This document shows, in pieces, positions 35,230 to 47,403 of a stretch of DNA of 64,000 nucleotides. A program made the translations under genes and the position numbers. The notes beneath the pieces were generated by a model, which did no database searches, was not told where the DNA came from, and saw only the letters and a list, made by a program, of their open reading frames with translations. Source of the stretch: Molossus alvarezi (taxonomy: Eukaryota; Chordata; Mammalia; Chiroptera; Molossidae); contig CM073890.1 in the NCBI GenBank assembly GCA_037176705.1, forward strand, positions 93,548,591 to 93,612,590, given 5' to 3'. Position 1 is the stretch's first letter. Every line of letters starts with the position of its first letter.

Positions 35230-38200
35230 AAATAAGTGCATATCAATAATAACCTTAAATTTAAATGGACTGAATGCTCCTATAAAAAGACACAGAGTAG
35301 CCAATTGGATAAGAAAGCATAACTCGCCGTGGCCAGTTTGGCTCAGCGGTTAAAGCGTCGGCCTGCGGTCCAGAGAGACCCGGGTTCGGTTCCCGCTAAG
35401 GGCACGTACTTCGGTTGCTGTTTGTCCCCGGCCCTGGTTGGTCATGCGGGTGGCAGCCACTCGATGTGTCCCTTCACATCGATGTTTCTCTCTCTCTCTG
35501 CCTTCCTCTCTCTCACTCTATCTGTACAAAAAATGGAAAAATATCCTTGGGTGAGGATAAAAAAAAAAAGAAAGAAAGAAAGCATAACTCACATATGTGT
35601 TGTTTACAAGAGACCCACCTCACAACAAAAGACTCACATAGGTTGAAAGTGAAGGGATGGAAAAAAATCTTCCAAGCAAACAAAAAGAGAAAAAAACTGG
35701 GGTAGCAATACTCATATCTGATAAAAGAGATTTCAAAATGAAGGCCATAAGTAGAGACAAAGAAGGCCACTACATAATATTGAAAGGATCTATCCAACAA
35801 GAAGATATAACCTTGGTAAACATATATGTGCCCAATATAGGAGCACCAACATATATTACAAATCTTCTGGAGGACTTCAAAGGAGAAATCGATAGCAATA
35901 CAATCATAGCAGGGGCCTTCAACATACCGCTGACATCACTGGATAGATCCTCTAGACAAAAAATTAGCAAGGAAACAGAGACTCTAAATGAAGCACTAGA
36001 CCAAATGGATTTAATAGATATCTCCAGATAATTACACCCCAAAACTACAGAATTCACATTCTTCTCAAGTGCACATGGGACATTCTCAAAGATAGACCAC
36101 ATGTTGGGACACAAACTAAGTCTCTACAAGTTCACAAAGACTGAAATCATATCAAGCATCTTCTCAGATCACAATGGCATAACACTAGAAATCAATTGCA
36201 AGAAGAACATACAAAGACATATGAAAAAATGGAAGCTAAACAGCATGTTATTGAACAATGAATGGGTCACAGAGGAGATCAAGGAAGAAATCAAAAACTT
36301 CCTGGAAACCAATGAAAAGGAAGACACAACAACACAAAATCTATGGGATGCAGCAAAAGCAGTTCTGAAAGGGAAGTTCATAGCACTACAGACCTACCTC
36401 AAAAAACATGAAAAATCTCTAATAGATTATCTAACCTCACAACTTAAAGAACTAGAGAGCAAACAAAAAGAAAACCCCAGAGCAAGTAGAAGGAAGGAAA
36501 TAGTAAAGATCAGAGAAAAAATAAACGACATAGAGACCAAAAAAACAATTCAAAGGATCAATGAAACAAAGAGCTGGTTTTTGGAAAAGATAAACAAGAT
36601 TGATGGACCATTAGCTAGACTCACCAAGAAACAAAGAGAGAGAACCCAAATACACAAAATCAGAAATGAAAGAGGAGAGGTAACAACTGACACCACAGAA
36701 ATACAAAACATCGTTAACAACTACTATGAACAATTATATGGCAACAAATTCGACTAAGCAAAATGGACACATTTCTAGAAACACATAGTCTCCCAAAACT
36801 CGATCAGGAAGAGACAGAAAACTAGAACAGACCAATAACAACAGAAGAAATTGAAGATGTAATCATGACTCTCCCAGTAAACGAAAGCCCAGGCCTGGAT
36901 GGCTTCACGGGGGAGTTTTACCAAACATTCAAAGAAGAACTAATACCCATTCTCCTCAAACTATTTCAAAAAATTCAAGAAGGAAGACTTCCAAACTCGT
37001 TTTACGAAGCAAGCATAATTCTAATTCCAAAACCAGAAAAAGACACCACAAAGAAAGAAAACTACAGGCCAACATCCCTGATGAACATAGATGCCAAAAT
37101 CCTGAACAAAATACTAGCAAATCGGATCCAGCAATACACCAAAAAAAATTATCCACCATGACCTAGTGGGATTCATCCCAGGGATGCAAGGCTGGTACAA
37201 TATTCACAAATCAATAAACGTGATACGCCACATAAACAAAATGAAGAATAAAAACCACATGATCATATCAATAGATGCCAAAAAAGCCTTCGACAAAATC
37301 CAGCATACATATCTGATAAAAACGCTCAGCAGTGTAGGAATAGAGGGATCATATCTAGACATAATAAAGACCATATATGAAAGACCTACAGCCAACATCA
37401 TACTCAATGGGCAAAAAATAAGAGCATTTCCCTTAAGAACAGGAACAAGGCAAGGTTGCCCACTTTTGCCACTCTTATTTAACATAGTACTGGAAGTCTT
37501 ATCCACAGCAATCAGACAGGAAGAAAAAATAAAAGGGATCCAAATTGGAAAGGAGGAAGTGAAATTGTCATTATTTGCAGATGACATGATACTATATGTA
37601 GAAAACCCCAAAGACTCCATCAAAAGTTTACTAGACTTAATAAATGAATTTGGCAAAGTAGCAGGATACAAAATTAACGTCAAGAAATTGATGGCATTCC
37701 TATACACCAATAATGAACTCACAGAAAGAGAAACGAAGAAAATAATCCCATTTACCATTGCGGCAAAAAAATTAAGATACCTAGGAATAAACTTAACCAA
37801 AGAAATAAAGGACCTATTTGCAGAAAACTACAGGTAATTGAAAAAAGAAATAGAGGAAGCTATAAAAAAGTAGAAGCACATACCCTGTTCATGGATTGGG
37901 AGAATTAACATCATTAAAATTTCCATATTACCCAAAGCAATCTATAGATTCAACGCAATCCCCATCAAAATACCAATGGCATACTTCACAGAATTAGAAC
38001 AAGTGCTTCAAAAGTTAATATGGAACGAAAAAAGACCGCGAATAGCCACAGCAATCTTGAAAAGGAAGAACAAAGTTGGAGGGATCACATTACCAGATTT
38101 CAGGTTATACTACAAAGTCACTGTAATCAAAACAGCCTAGTACTGGCACAGGAACAGGCATATAGACCAGTGGAACAGAACAGAGAACCCAGAAATGGAC

Positions 38201-39320
38201 CCAAAGCAATATGCTCAATTAATATTTGACAAAGGTGGCAAGAGCATACAGTGGAGTAAGGACAGCCTCTTTAATAAATGGTGCTTGAAAAATTGGACAG
38301 CTACTTGCAGAAAAGTGAAACTAGACCATCAACTTACACCCTACACAAGAATAAACTCAAAATGGATAAAGACTTAAATGTGACTCATGAATCCATAAAA
38401 ATCCTAGAAGAAACTGTAGGCAACAAAATTTCAGACATCATACGCAACAGAATTTTCACTGACACATCACCTAAGGCAATAGAAACAAAGGAGAAAATGA
38501 ACACATGGGACTACATCAAACTCAAAAGTTTCTGCACAGCGAAAGATACAATCATCAAAACGGAAAGGATACCCACTGTATGGAAGAGCATAATTGCCAA
38601 TGATATATCAGATAAGGGGTTAATTTCCAATACATATTGAGTGCTCATACAACTCCACAAAAGGAAGACAAAGAACCCAATAAAAAAAGGGGAGAGGAAC
38701 TAAATAGACACCTCTCCAAACAAGACATACAAATGGCTAAGAGACATATGAAGAAATGCTCATCATCACTAATCATCAGAGAGATGCAAATTAAAACAAC
38801 AATGAGATATCACCTCACACTTGTCAGAATGGCTGCCATCAACAAATCATCAAACAACAAGTGTTGGTGAGGGTGTGGAGAAAAGGGGACTCTACTGCAC
38901 TGCTGGTGGGAATGCCGGCTGGTGGTGCAGCCACTATGGAAAACAATATGGTGTTACCTCAAAAACTTAAAAATTGAACTTCCATTTGACCCAGTGATCC
39001 CACTTCTAGGAATATACCCTAAGAAGCCTGAAACACCAATCAGAAAGAATATATGTACCCCCATGTTTATAGCAGCACTATTTACAATAGCTAAGATCAC
39101 GAAACAGCCCAAGTGTCCATCAGTAGACAAATGGATAAAAAAGCAGTGGTACATATACACAATGGAGTACTATGCAGCTGTAAGAAAGAAAGATCTCTTA
39201 TCCTTTGAGATGACATGGAGGGACCTGGAAAGTATCATCCTAAGTGAAACAAGCCAAACAGAAAGACAAGTATCAAATGATCTCACTTATTTGTGGAATA
39301 TAATGAACTTAACAGTCTGA
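35230..39320 (+). pseudogene. Decayed L1 ORF2 of copy B (endonuclease and reverse transcriptase)
   Basis: ORF2p of L1 nicks target DNA and reverse-transcribes the element. Endonuclease sequence before the Ves (LNLNGLNAPIKRHRVANW) continues after it (CCLQETHLTTKDSHRLK). The reverse transcriptase region covers about 36840-37840, with [14 protein letters not shown] and the catalytic block [11 protein letters not shown] near 37565-37600. The C-terminal region contains DPVIPLLGIYPKK and YYAAVRKKDLLSFE (38922-39320). At least three stops or shifts (36029, 36755, 37837) plus the Ves insertion make it non-functional. Domain order is normal. Confidence 0.85.
35326..35575 (+). mobile_element. Ves SINE inside L1 copy B endonuclease region
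   Basis: Complete young-type Ves: tggctcagcggttaaagcg, gggttcggttccc and tccttgggtgaggat, with an A-rich end. Perfect 15-bp TSD aagaaagcataactc at 35311-35325 and 35576-35590. It splits ORF2 after the residues ANWIRKHNS, so it is younger than copy B. Confidence 0.95.
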
Positions 39321-39594
39321 GGAATGGGGTAGTCCCAGAGACGTGTAAGTGGGGCACAGACTGACAATCCCCAGAAGAGGGGGTTGTGGGGGAGAGATAA
39401 AACATAGAACTTAGATGCATGTATGGAAGAACATTGGACATGGACAACAAACTGGGGAAAGGGCTGGGAGGGTGCGGGAGGGGGGAATCAGTGGGGGGAA
39501 AAGGAGAAACATCTGTAACAATACTTAATTAATAAAAAATAAAATAAAATACAAAAAAGGAAAAGAAAAAAATTAAATTGAACAATAAAAAAAG

Positions 39595-42500
39595 GGGAAT
39601 TGACAGCAATACAATCAGCAGGGGATTTCAACATGCTGCTGACATCACTGGATAGTTCATCTAGACAAAAATTTAAGAAGAAAACAGAGACTCTAAATGA
39701 AGCACTAGACCAAATGGATTTAATAGATATCTACAGAGAATTACACCCCAAAACTACAGAATTCACATTCTTCTCAAGTGCACACGGGACATTCTGAAAG
39801 ATAGACTAAAAGTTAGGACACAAACTAATTCTCTACAAGTTCAGGAAGACTGAAATCACATCAAGCATATTTTCAGATTACAATGGCATGAAACTAGAAA
39901 TCAATTGCAACAAGAACATGCAAAGACATTTCAACACATGGAGGCTAGATAGCATGTTATTAAACAATGAATAGGTTACCAAGGAGATCAAGGAAGAAAT
40001 TAAAAACTTCCTGGAAACCAATGAAAAGGAAGACACAACAACACAAAATCTATGGGATGCAGCGAAAGCAGTTCTGAGAGGGAAGTTCATAGCACTACAG
40101 GCCTACCTCAAGAAATAAAAAAATTTCTAATTGACTGTGTAACCTCGCAACTTAAACAACTAGAAAACAAACAAAAAGAAAACCCCAGAGCAAGTATAAA
40201 GAAGGAAATAGTAAAGATCAGAGCAGAAATAAACAACATAGAGACCAAAAAAAACAATTCAAAGGATCAATGAAACAATGAGCTGGTTTTTCAAAAAGAT
40301 AAGATTGATGGACCCTTAGCTAGTCTCACCAAGAAACAAAGAGAGAGAACCCAAATACACAAAATCAGGAAAGAAAGAGGAGAAGTAACAACTGACTCCA
40401 CAGAAATACAAAGGATTGTTAACAAATACTATGAACAATTATACGGCAACAAATTAGACAATCTAAGCAAAATGGACAAATTTCTAGAAATACATGGTCT
40501 CCCAGAACTGAACCAGGAAGAGATAGAAAACTTGAACAGACCAATAACAACTAAGGAAATTGAAGATTTAATTAAGACTCTCCCAGCAAACAAAAGCCCA
40601 GGCCCAGACGGCTTTACAGGGGTGTTTTTACCGAATATTCAAAGAACTAACATCCATTCTCCTCAAACTATTCCAAATAAATTCAAGATGAAGAAACACT
40701 TCCAACCTCATTTTATGATCCTGTATTATTCTAATTCTAAAACTAGAAAAAGACACTACAAAGAAAGAAAACTACAGGCCAATATCCCTAATGAAGATAG
40801 ATGCCAAATTCCTGAACAAATTCTAGCAAATCAGATGCAGCAATACATCAAAAAAATTATACACCATGACCAAGTGGGATTCATCCCAGGGATGCAAAGC
40901 TGGTACAATATTTGCAAATCAATAAATGTGATACACCACATAAACAAAATGATAGATAAGAACCACATGATCATATCAATAGACACTGAAAAAACATTCC
41001 ACAAAATCCAGCACCCATTTCTGATAAAAATGCTCGGCAATGTAGAAACAGAGGGATCATATTTCAACATAAAAAATGCCATATATGAAAGACCTACAGC
41101 CAACATCATACTCAATGGGTAAAAACTAAAAGAATTTCCCTTAAGAACAGAAATAAGACAGGGATGCCCACTTTCACCACCCTTATTTAACATAACACTG
41201 GAAATCTTAGCCACAGCAATCAGACATGAAGAAAAAATAAAAGGAATCCAAATTGGAAAGGAGGAAGTGAAACATTTGCAGATGACATGATATTATACAC
41301 AGAAAACCCTAAAGACTCCATCAAAAATCTAGTAGACTTAATAAATGAATTTGGCAAAGTAGCAGGATACAAAATTCACGTCAAGAAGTCAACAGCATTC
41401 TTATACACCAATGATGAACTCACAGAAAGAGAAACTGAAAAAACAATCCCATTTATCATCATGGCAAAAAAAATTAAGATACCTCGGAATAAACTTAACC
41501 AAAGAAATAAATGACCTAGTTGCAGAAAACTACAGGACATTGAAAAAAAAAAAATAGATGAAGATATAAAAAAGTGGAAGCACATACCCTGTTCATGGAT
41601 TGGAAGAATTAACATCATTAAAATGTCCATAGTACCCAAAGCAATCTATAGATTCAATGCAATCCTCATCAAAGTACCAATGATATATTTCACAGAACTA
41701 GAAAAAATACTTCAAAATTTCATATGGAACCAAAAAGACTCCAAATAGCGACAGCAATTTTAAAAAAGAAGAACAAAGTAGGTGGGATCACAATACCGGA
41801 TATAAGGCTATACTACAAAGCTACTGTAATCAAAACAGCTTGCTACTGGCACAAGAACAGGCATATAGATCAGTGGAACAGAACAGAGAACCCAGAAATG
41901 GACCCAAGACATTATGCTCAATTAATATTTGACAAAGGTGGCAAGAGCATACAATGAAGTAAAGTCAGCTTCTTTAATAAATGGTGTTGGGAAAATTGAA
42001 CAGCTACATGCCAAAAAAAATGAAACTAGACCATCAACTTACACCATACACAAGAATAAACTCAAAATGGATAAAAGACATAAATGTGACTGGTGAATCC
42101 ATAAAAATCCTAGAAGAAACTGTAGGCAACAAAATTTCAGACATCATACACAGCAGAATTTTCACTGACACATCACCTAAGGCAACAGAAACAAAGGAAA
42201 AAATAAACACATGGGACTTTATTAAACGCAAAAGCTTCTGCACAGCAAAATAAACAACCATCAAAATGGAAAGAAATCCCACTGTACAGAAGAGCATAAT
42301 TGCCAATAATACATCAGATAAGGGGTTAATTTCCAAAATACATAGAGTGCTCATACAACTCAACAAAAGGAAGATAAAGAACCCAATTAAAATTTGGGCA
42401 AGGGAGCTGAATAGTCACCTCTCCAAACAGGACATACAAATGGTCAAGAGACATATGAAGAAATGATCAATGCCACTAATCATCAGAGAGATGCAAATTA

Positions 42501-43250
42501 AAACAACAATGAGATATCACCTCACACCTGTAGGAATGGCCACCATCAACAAATCATCAAACAACAAGTGTTGGCGAGGGTGTGGAGAAAAGGGGACTCT
42601 AGTACACTACTAGTGGGGGTGCAGACTGGTGCAGCCACTATGGAAAACAATGTGGTGTTACCTCAAAAAATTTAAAATTGCACTGCCATTTGACCCAGTG
42701 ATCCCACTTCTAGGAATATACCCTATGAAGCCTGAAACACCAATCAGAAAGAATATATGTCCCCCCATGTTCATAGCAGCACTATTTACAATAGCTAAGA
42801 TCTGGAAACAGTCCAAGTGTCCATCAGTAGACGAATGGATAAAAAAGCAGTGGTACATATACACAATGGAGTACTCTGCAGCTGTAAGAAAGATCTCTTA
42901 TCATTTGAGAAGACATGGGGGGACCTGGAGAGTATTATACTAAACGAAACAAGCCAAACAGAGAAAGACAAATATCACATGATCTCACTTATTTGTGGAA
43001 TATAATGAACATAACAGTCTGAGGAACAGGGTAGACACAGAGACATGGAAGTAGGGTACAAACTGACAATCCTTAGAAGAGGGCGTGGGGAGGAGGGAAG
43101 AGATAAACCACAGAACTTATATGCATGTACGCATAACCGATGGACATGGATAACAAAGCTGGGGACGGGGTGGGGAGGATGGGGAGGAGGAAGTCAATGG
43201 GGAAAAAGGAGAAACATCTGTATCAAAAATAAATTAATAAAAAAAAAGAA
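39595..43250 (+). mobile_element. 5'-truncated L1 (copy C) joined to the tail of copy B
   Basis: Begins abruptly inside the endonuclease region (gaattgacagcaatacaatc, equivalent to about 35885 in copy B) and runs to a complete 3' UTR and A tail. It is in the same orientation, separated from copy B's 3' UTR only by about 55 bp of A-rich sequence. No TSD of its own stands out except A-rich caataaaaaaag and taataaaaaaaaag. The 12-bp TSD after it belongs to copy B. It therefore most likely inserted into copy B's poly-A tail; segmental duplication is an alternative. Confidence 0.75.
39600..42943 (+). pseudogene. Decayed L1 ORF2 fragment of copy C
   Basis: Partial endonuclease, then reverse transcriptase and C-terminal regions, in several frames. 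40472-41122 holds ITTKEIEDLIKTLPANKSPG, then [18 protein letters not shown]. Just before the catalytic FADD block, copy C lacks 7 nt present in copy B (about 41270), which shifts the frame. Non-functional. Confidence 0.8.
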
Positions 43251-43326
43251 TTCCTACTGATAAAGATACAAGACCTATGAGATCATAGTGTTGAAAATCA
43301 CAAAACTATTTTTTAAAAGCCAATTT

Positions 43327-43589
43327 TTATATATTTATTCATTTTTTTTTATCCTCACTCGAGGACATTTTTGCATTTATCTTCAGATAGAGTGGGAGGG
43401 AAAGAGGGGGGAGGAGAGAGAGTGAAACATCGATGTGAGAGAGACACATTGAGTGGCCGCCACCCACATGACCCCAACAAGGGCCGGGGACAAACTGCAA
43501 CCAAGGTACTTGCCCGTAGTGGGAACAGAACCCCGGCCTCTCTGGTCCATAGGCCGACGCTCTAACCACTGAGCAACACCGGCCAGGGC
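43327..43589 (-). mobile_element. Ves SINE
   Basis: Reverse-oriented Ves with tail tatcctcactcgaggacat and head actgagcaacaccggccagg. Perfect 13-bp TSD taaaagccaattt at 43314-43326 and 43590-43602. It lies just outside the L1 block. Confidence 0.94.
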
Positions 43590-43609
43590 TAAAAGCCAAT
43601 TTCTAAAAA

Positions 43610-45835
43610 GTGTTTGGAAGAATGAGCAGACAAAGACAGCATAATCAGATTCGGAAATTTCAAAGTATTGAATTTTCAGATACTGAATATAAAATAAGGA
43701 TGTTTAATACAGTAAAAAAATAAGAGTGATTTAAATGGCTAATTAAATTTGAAAATGAACAAATCTGAACTTGTAGAAATGACAACTATGATAATTAATA
43801 TTGAAAATTCTCTGGATGGTCTTGTAGCAGATTATTCACAGCCGAAAAATAAAGTAATAAACTGAAGGGATATTCAGAGAAATTATACAGAGTGCAGTAC
43901 AGGGAATCAAAAATATAAAAATATAAAAGCAAAGTAGATATATGGAGGACAATGTGAAAAGATCTCCTATATTCACTATATCAGAAGCAAAGGAGAAAGG
44001 GAGAGAATGAAATATCTGAGGAGATATAAAATATTCCAGACTGATGAAAAACAACAACCCACAAATCTAGAAGCTCAATGGATTCTAAGTAAGATAAATA
44101 AAAATAAATCTTACATCTGAGCACCTGGTAGTGTAAATGAAGGACATCAAAGTAAAGAGATCTTAAAAGAAGACAGAGATAAAACAACAACAACAACAAA
44201 AACTACATTATCTTCAAAGGAACCCAAACAGACTAAAAGCTTATTTTCCAACAGAAACAAAGAAGCTAAAGACAGCAAAATAATATGCTCAAAATCCTAT
44301 GAGAAAATAACTATCAATCTAAAGTTGGCTACTCAGCAAAACTATCTTAAAAAATGAGGCTGAAATAAGCATGCTCAGATAAATAAACCTAAGTGTTTAC
44401 CACTAGCTAAAGGACCTTTACTAAAGGAGCTTCAAAGAATATGCTTTGCAGAAAGAAATCTACTCAGAAGGAAGGTCAGACATGCAAAAAGAAATGGTGA
44501 GCAAAGTAACTGGAAAACACACAGGCAGGCAGGGCTTCTTGGATGTGTGATCAGGACAGATGTACAGGATCCATTCTCTGAAGAAGACCCTGCATTTTAA
44601 GTTTAATGCTCTGTGGTCACTATTGAGAAATTCTTAATAATTTTACCTTTAAATTGGTGTTTTATAAATGAAGTTTGATGGGATATTCGAGCTTATGCCT
44701 GGGGCTTGGAACCTCAGCTCAGACACAGTTCTACCTCCTGCCACCTCTATGACTCCCCAGGATGGTTCTCAACCCCCTGCTCCCTGCCCCTTATTTATCA
44801 TCGCTTCTATCCTCTGCTTCAGGAGGGGTCCCGGCCTGGGTCCAGGCCTAGGGAAGGTTAAGGTTGGGCACGTGTGCTCCCTGTACTGAGTCATGGGGCA
44901 GGGCTCTGGGTGCCTGTGAGACCCGACACCCACCCTAAGATTTCCCTGTGCGTAATGGAACACAGCATTTAATAGCAAACAAACAACGACCATGACAAGT
45001 TGAGAAAGACTGAAGGAAAGGAAAAACTTTTTCCAGTTTTTTGAAGAAGGGCCCTACATTTTTATTTTGCACTGGGTCCTGAAAATTATATAGCCAGCTC
45101 TGCATGTAGGTAATTATAAACAAATACAACCTGTATAAAATAATAGTTTTGACTATATGTTATTAATGGGGCTAACACAAGACTAGAACTAGAACACTAG
45201 AGAAAAATGTGTTTCAGGATGGCAACTACCAGGGCTCAAGTGTTCATTGGTCCCTGAATTATTCAAAAGGAGTTTGAGATATTAATTTTAGATTTCACTA
45301 AGTATCCACAGTAAAATTTCAAGAGTAAACACTGAAAGAATAGAATTAGAAGAAAATGCACTAAGAAAATAAACAAACTCCAACAATACTCTCCCCACTC
45401 CAGCAACCACCTGAAGACCCAAAAGGAGAAAGTAGGGCACATAAAGGGGGAAGAAATAGAAAACTTAAAGTAACAATCACAATAATGATAAATAAACTAA
45501 AATCATGAGTTAAAAAAGAGAAACAGACTTGTAAAAAAAAAAACCTAGCTATTTGCTCTTTATAAAGAAAATGTACTAGAACATAAGGACATGAAAAATG
45601 TCCTTTTGGAAAAGATACAACAGAAAAATAGTAAAGAAAAAAGTATGCAACTGTATTAATATTAAAGTCAACTTTAAGACAAAAGTCATTATTCTGGCTT
45701 GATAATGATAACAAGTTAATTCACCATACATATTTTAAATTTATATGCACCTATATAAACCTTCTATGTATCTACTCAATATTTATAAAAACAACTAATG
45801 ATAAAACCTGAGTACAGAGTAGAATGGATATGTGG
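43610..45835 (+). repeat. Old L1M-type LINE: ORF1 part and ORF2 start
   Basis: Up to about 44520 the order matches L1 ORF1 (atggaggacaatgtgaaaag, accccaaca-type A-rich text, attatcttcaaaggaaccca, agttggctactcagcaaaac, ggaaggtcagacatgcaaaa). From about 45480 to 45800 it matches the start of ORF2 (gacaaaagtcattattctgg, tatatgcacctatataaacc). No ORF survives. About 550 bp between the two parts (44560-45115) is foreign. Confidence 0.55.
44560..45115. repeat. Unidentified insert within the old L1
   Basis: Starts near ctgtggtcactattgagaaa and ends near aattatatagccagctctgc. It is GC-richer than its surroundings and looks like an old dispersed repeat, but I cannot name the family. An 73-codon frame at 44668-44889 is probably chance. 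Confidence 0.4.
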
Positions 45836-46169
45836 AGGAAAGAAAATTAAAGGGAGAGACCAAGGTGAGGGAATGGGCAGGTGAGGAGTACGATAGGGTT
45901 TACTGACCACTATGCACACTAGGAAAAGGCAGCCTCATCAGACCTTGGAGGGACAGAGGTAAATTAGGAAGGCAGGGTCCCTGTCCAAATGATGCTCAAA
46001 ATCCAGCAATGTAAAAGGAAGCTTTATCTTTTAAAGTGTGAAGCAGACCTACCAGGCTCTGATGCTTGCTCAGCAGTCTCTAGGCTGGAGAAAAGGAAGT
46101 GAAGCAGAAGGAACAGAGAATGAGGGCAGCTAACGTGGGGTTACATCAAAAACCTCATGTATGGCTTTC

Positions 46170-46460
46170 CTCCAAAGATGTAGCCATTCCTGTCTCGTTT
46201 GCAGACTCATCTTCCTCTACTTGTCAGTTAATATTTATGTTCTCAGCACTTTGTTCTGGACCTTTTTGTTTTCTCTCTCCTCTTTCTCTAGGTGATCTTA
46301 TCTACTCCTATGATTAAAATGCAATATAGATGCTGACAGCTCCCAGATTTTATCTCTAGCTCATATCAGTTCCCTGAGTATCTGACTCATGTATCCAACT
46401 CTCCACCTGACTGTTCTAATTTTATATTTCAGAGACATCTGAAACTTAACATGTCTGTAA
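46170..46460 (+). repeat. L2 LINE fragment
   Basis: L2-like order: tgctgacagctcccagattt, tatctctagctcatatcag, gtatccaactctccacctga, tctgaaacttaacatgt. Old, non-coding. Confidence 0.6.
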
Positions 46461-46989
46461 TCTCAGAAGCTTACAACATTAAAGTTTATTTTTTGCTCAT
46501 TAGGTGCCATCTGCTGCTCTGCTCCACGTTTTGTTCTGGGATGCAGCCTAGGGAGCAACTTTTACCTGGGAAAGCTGGTTCTGTGGCTCATAGAACACTT
46601 GTCAAAACACAGGATCTGTTAAGGCTCCTGCTTTGAATTGATGCATATCGCTTCTCTTACATTTCAGTGGCAAAAACAAGCCAAATGACCATGTTTGATG
46701 GCAGTTAAGTGTGGACAGCAGTCCTCTCCCTAGGAAGTACACAGTAAGTCAGCTGGCACTAGGTGGAGTCCACTGCAACTTTGAAGTCCCACTGGAAGCC
46801 ACTATGAGGATTCCTACCCTCGGGATGTGAAACGTTCTTCAGTTTCTCTGGTTCTCTCACACGGAAGTGATTTCTCAGTCCAGTGTTCTCCATAGCTCCT
46901 GGTTGTCCTCTCAGATATGTACTTGTCTATGTTGGCCACATTAGAAGAGGGCATTAGAGATTTTACCCTGTTGGGAAACAGCTTTCTCA

Positions 46990-47403
46990 ACTTCCATCCT
47001 TTCAATAGACTATTTCCCTTACATGGCAAAAGGGACTTTGCAGGTGTGATTAAGGATCTTGGGATGTGATTATCCTAGATTATCCGGATGCACCCTAAGT
47101 GTAATGACCAAGGTTCTTCATGTGAAAAGAGGAAAAAAAGTTAATGTGGGGGAAGGTGATGATGTGACAACACAGGCAGAGATGAAGTCCATGGGGCCAG
47201 GATCCAAGGAATGTCAGTAGCCCCTAAAATCCAGAACAGGCAAGGAATGGGCTCTACCTTGGAGCCTCCAGAAAGAGCCAGCTTTACTGACACCTAGATT
47301 TCAGTCTCTTAACACTAATTTGGATTTCCAACCTCCAATTGGTGCTGTTTTAAGCCACTACATGTGTGTTCATTTGTTATAGCAGCAATAGGAAACTAAT
47401 ACA
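46990..47403 (+). repeat. MLT1-type MaLR LTR
   Basis: Solo LTR remnant: ctttgcaggtgtgattaagg, attatcctagattatccgga, ttttaagccactacatgtgt, ending ggaaactaataca. No internal viral sequence attached. The 5' end is approximate. Confidence 0.75.

Larger units (their letters stand above)
33432..39555 (+). mobile_element. Full-length L1 LINE (copy B), inactivated
   Basis: Starts at a 5' UTR with gaaaatgaaaaatggcggca (a YY1-like site), runs through decayed ORF1 and ORF2 to a 3' UTR and A-rich tail. A 12-bp TSD ttcctactgata lies at 33420-33431; its partner is at 43251-43262, beyond a second L1, so copy B's own tail has been split. A Ves sits in the endonuclease region (35326-35575). Stops in ORF2 include TAA at 36029-36031 and 36755-36757. 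About 5.9 kb without the Ves. It cannot mobilise. Confidence 0.85.

Noticed and set aside
37204..37800. 198-codon minus-strand frame
   Set aside because: Shadow of the L1 reverse transcriptase on the opposite strand.
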